This document shows, piece after piece, positions 58,968-64,000 of a stretch of 64,000 nucleotides of DNA. Under the pieces are notes generated by a model. It was given only the letters and a program-made list of their open reading frames with translations. It was not told the origin of the DNA and searched no databases. Made by a program: the position numbers and the translations under genes. The stretch spans positions 1 through 64,000 of the forward strand of contig JAQYVW010000008.1 in NCBI GenBank assembly GCA_030145325.1, in the 5' to 3' direction. The DNA comes from Desulfurivibrionaceae bacterium (lineage in GTDB: Bacteria; Desulfobacterota; Desulfobulbia; Desulfobulbales; UBA5123). How positions within the stretch are numbered: position 1 is the first letter of the stretch; each line of letters opens with the position of its first letter.

Positions 58968-61196
58968 ATGAAAAGAAACAGGACATCATCCATTGACAAC
59001 GACTTAGCCATACATGAGATGCTTGCTTCAAATCAATATGGGACATTCTTCGGAGTTTCTCAGGATGTGCTTGATCAGGTGTGGGCAAACTTGACAACCC
59101 CAGAAGGTGATTCTGTCACCTATGTATCCATGGAAATAGGTGCTGAACGCGATGTTTTTCATCCTATAAAACGCCGCCTGCAAGAACTTGAGGTAACTGA
59201 CAGCACCGATCCTCAGTTAGATGATTTTATCAAAAGATTTCTCAATGGCCCCGAGAAGATCCCTAACTACAGCGGCGGCTTGGGAGTTCTTGCCGGTGAC
59301 ACCCTGAAAAGTCTTGCCGATAGCAGAATTCCGGTCCTGGCCATCACCCTTCTCTACCGCAAGGGCTACTTTTCGCAGATCGTTGATTCAAACCTAGGTC
59401 AAATCGTCTGCACCTCCCAATGGAGCCCAGAAGAGACACCATCCCTGTATCTATTAAAAGACCCAGCCTCCCCTGATTTACCTTTGGAAATAGAGGTTCC
59501 CTTTTCAGACGGTCATAACAATAATATCATGGCTCGTGCGCAAGTATGGCTCAAAATGGAAGTAAATCACTGCCTGGATTTTTTTGTCCCGCACCTCCTG
59601 CTGGATTTCAGCATCTCATCCTCACCACAATGGATCAGAGAGACCGCTTTACATCTCTATGACAGCAGTTCGGAAAAAACCAAGGCCATCCAGCGCCGCC
59701 TCCTGGGGGCAGGAATAGGCCCGGCCATGCAAGCTCTGGGCATCACTTCAAAAACCATCCACCTCAACGAACAGCACGGGGTAGTCATAGTTCTACACCT
59801 GATTGCCGAACAGTTACGCGCAACCCTTGGCGATGAATTTGAGCAAAACGCCAGCAACGACGATATCTTAAGGGCTGCCGATAAGGTCTCGCAAAAAATC
59901 GTCTACACCATCCACACCCCGGTTAAGGCTGGTCATGATCGTTTCAACAAGGATATCTATGCGGAGATCACTCCCCCCTTCAGCCAACGAGTACTAAACC
60001 TGATTGCTGAGGATAAAGAGGACCACCATCTTTACAATTTCACCGCCTTGGCAATGCGGGTCAACCGCGCCACCAACAGCGTCAGTCGCCTACATAAGGA
60101 AGTCACGCGCAAGCAATTCCCGGAATATGTGGACAAAATCACCGCTATAACCAACGGTGTCCATCACCTAACCTGGATAAGTGACGCCAAGGCAAAGCTA
60201 TATGATTCCTTCCCTGAATTACAAAACTGGCGTATTGACCCCAGCGTTTTTGCCAATGCGGAACAGCTCAGAAGCAACAACAAGTTTCGCTCCTACTTGG
60301 AACAGGCCTGGCTGGAGGACTCCCGCCATTTGAGTTCCTATGTCGACGAGATGCTGGTGCTCCACCGCAACCAGATGCAAGAGACCTGGATCGACCCCCC
60401 GAACTATCTCTCTTACCTTGACGAAAAAGAACGTTTTCTTGATCCCACCGCTCTGACCATCGGCTTTGCGCGCCGCTTTTCAACCTATAAACGTGCTGAT
60501 TTGATTTTTGATAACCTTGATACCCTGGCCGAAATAATCAACCAGGCCAACAAGCCGGTAAATTTCATCTTTGCCGGTAAGGCACACCCTGAGGATGTAC
60601 CGGGCCGAAACCTTATCAAGTCAATTCTTGATTATCAGAAGGACCTCTATCTCAGAACCAAGGGGTTAGCAAAAGTCATTTTTATCCCCGGTTATGATAT
60701 GAAGATTGCCAAAATGATGGTGGCCGGCGTCCACGCCTGGCTTAACAGCCCCAAACGCCCCTTGGAGGCCAGCGGCACCAGCGGCATGAAAGCAGCCCTG
60801 AACGGCATTCCCAACATCAGCATTATCGACGGCTGGTGGGGGGAAGGCTACCACGAGGGTAAAACCGGTTGGAAATTCGGTTATGAAGGACCGGTTGATA
60901 TAGAAGCACTGAGTGAATCACCATCTGACCTACTCTACGCTGAGGATGCCGCCTCCTTCTATCAACTGTTCCCACAGATCATCGATTCTTTCTACGACCC
61001 GGGACAGCGGGCGGAATATCTCGACAAATGCATTATGAACATTGCTCTTAATTGCCCCATCTTCAACACCCACCGCATGGCGGCAGAATATCTGAACAGA
61101 TACGAAATCAACCTCCCCAAACAGGTCAAGGCTCGCATCAAAAAATTTGCCAGTCTGTACCAGAGTGACAAGGAAAGACGAAGGCATAAACGCTGA
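58968..61196 (+). CDS. glgP: Alpha-glucan (glycogen) phosphorylase
   Basis: YSGGLGVLAGDTLKSLADSRIPVLAITLLYRKGYF...FAGKAHPEDVPGRNLIKSI...SGTSGMKAALNGIPNISIIDGWWGEGY. Confidence 0.93.
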   Translation: MKRNRTSSIDNDLAIHEMLASNQYGTFFGVSQDVLDQVWANLTTPEGDSVTYVSMEIGAERDVFHPIKRRLQELEVTDSTDPQLDDFIKRFLNGPEKIPNYSGGLGVLAGDTLKSLADSRIPVLAITLLYRKGYFSQIVDSNLGQIVCTSQWSPEETPSLYLLKDPASPDLPLEIEVPFSDGHNNNIMARAQVWLKMEVNHCLDFFVPHLLLDFSISSSPQWIRETALHLYDSSSEKTKAIQRRLLGAGIGPAMQALGITSKTIHLNEQHGVVIVLHLIAEQLRATLGDEFEQNASNDDILRAADKVSQKIVYTIHTPVKAGHDRFNKDIYAEITPPFSQRVLNLIAEDKEDHHLYNFTALAMRVNRATNSVSRLHKEVTRKQFPEYVDKITAITNGVHHLTWISDAKAKLYDSFPELQNWRIDPSVFANAEQLRSNNKFRSYLEQAWLEDSRHLSSYVDEMLVLHRNQMQETWIDPPNYLSYLDEKERFLDPTALTIGFARRFSTYKRADLIFDNLDTLAEIINQANKPVNFIFAGKAHPEDVPGRNLIKSILDYQKDLYLRTKGLAKVIFIPGYDMKIAKMMVAGVHAWLNSPKRPLEASGTSGMKAALNGIPNISIIDGWWGEGYHEGKTGWKFGYEGPVDIEALSESPSDLLYAEDAASFYQLFPQIIDSFYDPGQRAEYLDKCIMNIALNCPIFNTHRMAAEYLNRYEINLPKQVKARIKKFASLYQSDKERRRHKR

Positions 61197-61246
61197 ACAG
61201 AGTTCGCACCACACCATCAGCGCCATAAGCCAAAGGGACTAACCGC

Positions 61247-62080
61247 ATGTGGAAATCCAAAGATGTATATTACCTCTCCGACAGCACCGGCATTCTGGCC
61301 ACCAATCTCGGCCAGTCACTTCTCTGCCAGTTCCCGGAAACGAACTTTCACGAAGAGACCTTCGCCTTTATCCGAACCCCCCCCGAAGCAGAAAAGGTAC
61401 TGGCCTATATCCTCAAAAATTCGGCGGCAAGAAGGCCGATCATTTTCAGTACCATCATGACCGAGGAGGTTCTCAAGGTTTTTGACACTCCGGAAGTAGA
61501 ATTTTTTGACGCCTATGATTTTTATCTTAAACGATTGGCAAATTGCCTGGAGGCAAAACCGCTACGGGTACCCGGATATTCACGGCGCACTGACGACGTC
61601 GGGATGGCTAAACGGGCGGCGGCGATCAACTTCTGCCTTGAGCATGACGACGGCACCAAGATTGAGGAACTGGACGAAGCTGACGTTATTCTGCTGGGGG
61701 TCTCCAGGGCCGGCAAGACCCCGGTGAGCGTCTATCTCGCCACCCAGCACGGCCTTAAATCCGCCAATTTCCCCCTCACCGTCGAATACCTGAACCAGTA
61801 TCGACTGCCGGACGGCATCCGCCGGAACAGCCGTCGCGTCATAGGGCTTACCACCAGCGCGGAACTACTCCACAGTGTGCGGGAAAAAAGGTATCCAGAC
61901 AGCAAGTACGCCAAGATGACCACCTGCATTGAAGAGATTCAGCAAGCGGAACAAATCTACATGAAACACCACATCCCGATAATCAGAACCGCCAGCAAAT
62001 CCATTGAGGAAATCGCCACCGAGGTCTTTCAGGAACTGGGACTCTCAAAAAAACCGATCAATCTGAATCATAACAGCTAA
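61247..62080 (+). CDS. Pyruvate,phosphate dikinase/PEP synthase regulatory protein (DUF299 kinase/phosphorylase)
   Basis: VYYLSDSTGILATNLGQSLLCQF...ADVILLGVSRAGKTPVSVYLATQHGLKSANFPL...GLTTSAELLHSVREKRYPDSKYA. Confidence 0.92.
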   Translation: MWKSKDVYYLSDSTGILATNLGQSLLCQFPETNFHEETFAFIRTPPEAEKVLAYILKNSAARRPIIFSTIMTEEVLKVFDTPEVEFFDAYDFYLKRLANCLEAKPLRVPGYSRRTDDVGMAKRAAAINFCLEHDDGTKIEELDEADVILLGVSRAGKTPVSVYLATQHGLKSANFPLTVEYLNQYRLPDGIRRNSRRVIGLTTSAELLHSVREKRYPDSKYAKMTTCIEEIQQAEQIYMKHHIPIIRTASKSIEEIATEVFQELGLSKKPINLNHNS

Positions 62081-62084
62081 CAGA

Positions 62085-62966
62085 TCAAAGAGAGGCCCGC
62101 CGGAGAACAGCAAGACTGAGTCGTTGTTCTGGAGCAATCACCATGCCCATCTCTCCAGGATAATGACACCCTCCCTGCATCCGGCTAAGACGATACAATT
62201 CACCAAATTGAAACGACCTTTCGGCACTGCCAAATCCAGCCAGCAACTCGCTGCCCCGGCGCACCGTATCCATCATCCGAAACGGCAACTGGGCATGGTA
62301 AGGGTGGCGGCATATTTCACCCCGGTGCTGGCCAACCGCCGTGACCAACAAAGCCAGATCTTCTTCACTCACCCCCACTAACAAATTGGCCGCCCTTAGC
62401 GGTCGCCAAAACTCTGTTTCCACAACCATTATCTCCTCACCATAACTCTGTGAATAGAGCAACAGAGCCTCCAAACAGAGATGATGGGTACCGATATGGG
62501 TGGGATGCATATCATCGCCATGGGGAACCAGCACCAACTCGGGCTTCCTCGCCACCAGGATATCAACAAGGGCCACAACCCATTTTTGCCATGCGAGAGG
62601 ATCTTGATCTCGATTTTCGATGGTAACCCTATCAAAGGCAAGGGGGAGGCGAGCAAGTTGCCACTCCCAACCAAGAACAGTACACGCCGCAGCAAACTCC
62701 TCTAATCGTGATTCTTTTCGAGATGGCTCACTGCCCAGGGTGATAGCCACCGCTGTCACCGGGCAGCCATCCTCCTGGCCCAGCCGAAGGGATAACGAAC
62801 CGCACAGAGATTCATCATCAGGATGCGGCACACAGATCAATACCCCACCCGATCCGGCCACAACTTGCCCACTTGCCACCGCCGTCGCAACCCGTAACTT
62901 TGGATCATAGGTGGCCGCCACCTTCTGCACATAGGAAAGCGCTTCGTCCTTATCCCCGCCAGCCAT
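62085..62966 (-). CDS. PIG-L/LmbE family deacetylase
   Basis: GVLICVPHPDDESLCGSLSLRLGQEDGCPVTAVAITLGSEPSRKESRLEEF...PHGDDMHPTHIGTHHLCLEAL. Confidence 0.88.
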   Translation of the reverse strand: MAGGDKDEALSYVQKVAATYDPKLRVATAVASGQVVAGSGGVLICVPHPDDESLCGSLSLRLGQEDGCPVTAVAITLGSEPSRKESRLEEFAAACTVLGWEWQLARLPLAFDRVTIENRDQDPLAWQKWVVALVDILVARKPELVLVPHGDDMHPTHIGTHHLCLEALLLYSQSYGEEIMVVETEFWRPLRAANLLVGVSEEDLALLVTAVGQHRGEICRHPYHAQLPFRMMDTVRRGSELLAGFGSAERSFQFGELYRLSRMQGGCHYPGEMGMVIAPEQRLSLAVLRRASL

Positions 62967-63778
62967 TACCCCACCTCAAGAACAGAGCCGGCAGCGGAAC
63001 CCAAAACACCATTGGCCATCTGAATATGCCCTACTTGACGCCAATCCCGGTCAAGAAGACCGGTACCAAAGGCATCCACGGCCACCGGATCAAAGCCTGC
63101 CACCAACATGTTCGGTGGCGGCTCGCAAGTTGCCCCCCACAGATGCGCCTCGCGCATGCCGACAGTGGCGTCAAGCAAGGTAAAATCTGGGGCACGATAA
63201 CGATTGAGATCAAAGATCGCTTCCTGAATCCGCTCATGAATGGCCGCCTTCTTCCAATGTCCGCCCTGCTGATAATGGGCGGGAGGAGCAAGACCCATCA
63301 TATTCTTCATGGTCAAGGTTACCCCGGCCAAGGTATGCGCCTTCAAAACCGGCACCGAAATGAGGAAACTTTCAAAAACAATGGCTGGCAGATACATCTG
63401 TGGCCAGCGGCGACAGTCGGGATTACTGATGGAAATCAATTCAGCCTGATTAAGATCAAGAAGTTCAACCCCATAACGGCGTGACAAATCAAGGTATCCC
63501 AACTCAGCAAAGGAACGGTTGGTGTCATAGTCTTTTGAACCACAACCTTCGCCAATAATAATCTCGGCCCCCGGCACCTTTTCTTGGAGATACTCGACCA
63601 AGGCCGCAATAAGCTCCACCGGAGTAGTGATCGGCGGCGGCAAAGGTTCCACTAAATTAGGTTTAATGAGAATCCGTCCCTGCCCTGGCAACTCCTCAGG
63701 CAGAAGGGTTGCCTCCAACAAAGAATAAAGGTCACGTCGCCAATCGCTACATCTCCGAATCCAGACCGTATCTACCAT
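62966..63778 (-). CDS. DUF362-domain protein
   Basis: ILIKPNLVEPLPPPITTPVELIAALVEYLQEKVPGAEIIIGEGCG...PVLKAHTLAGVTLTMKNMMGLAPP. Confidence 0.82.
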   Translation of the reverse strand: MVDTVWIRRCSDWRRDLYSLLEATLLPEELPGQGRILIKPNLVEPLPPPITTPVELIAALVEYLQEKVPGAEIIIGEGCGSKDYDTNRSFAELGYLDLSRRYGVELLDLNQAELISISNPDCRRWPQMYLPAIVFESFLISVPVLKAHTLAGVTLTMKNMMGLAPPAHYQQGGHWKKAAIHERIQEAIFDLNRYRAPDFTLLDATVGMREAHLWGATCEPPPNMLVAGFDPVAVDAFGTGLLDRDWRQVGHIQMANGVLGSAAGSVLEVG

Positions 63779-63814
63779 CTCAGCAAGCTCATTTTCTTCA
63801 TCCTGTTAACCGCA

Positions 63815-64000
63815 TTACCTCATCTTCGCAAATCCAGAGGCTGAAAACCTTACCTGAAACAACTGAACCAGGCAATAAAGAGGTAAGGCAAGAAAAAACG
63901 TAACAGAAATTAAGATAACAACAAAGAGGGTCTCAATAGGAAGAGAAACAAGGCGAGATGTTTCGACAAACACCTGGGGAGCACTTAACATCCAAACAAG
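63815..64000 (-). CDS. C-terminal fragment of a membrane protein, truncated by the window end
   Basis: Open frame LVWMLSAPQVFVETSRLVSLPIETLFVVILISVTFFLALPLYCLVQLFQVRFSASGFAKMR*. Confidence 0.5.
   Translation of the reverse strand, partial: LVWMLSAPQVFVETSRLVSLPIETLFVVILISVTFFLALPLYCLVQLFQVRFSASGFAKMR

Overview
This window looks like a chromosomal segment from a Desulfobacterota bacterium (Desulfobulbales-like; this is inferred from gene content and not tested). Most of it is a housekeeping block on the minus strand: AMMECR1, folC, a UvrD/Rep helicase, ftsK, nusB, ribH-ribBA-ribE-ribD, nrdR, dCMP deaminase, glyA, rpiB, fabF-acpP-fabG, etfA-etfB-acyl-CoA dehydrogenase, fabH-plsX-rpmF-yceD. It is followed by a KamA-like radical SAM protein, UspA, an Mla-type lipid transport operon, YaeQ, a ParA with a ribbon-helix-helix partner, OmpH/Pal, glycogen phosphorylase and a PPSR-like regulator. 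The strongest observations are: (1) a locus at 45.0-54.9 kb pairing a TPR/beta-barrel protein resembling Slam (DUF560) with a 2052-aa FecR-domain protein made of three ~580-aa modules whose ends resemble TbpB-like surface-lipoprotein barrels, followed by a CHASE2 adenylate cyclase; (2) a HesB/IscA-like selenoprotein with an in-frame UGA and a 7-bp SECIS-like hairpin 3' of it; (3) an acyl-CoA dehydrogenase plus ferredoxin-fused EtfAB inserted into the FAS-II operon where fabD would often lie; (4) a family of MITE-like intergenic repeats; (5) a frameshifted cache/PAS hybrid histidine kinase. All calls come from reading the sequence and supplied translations. No database search was run.
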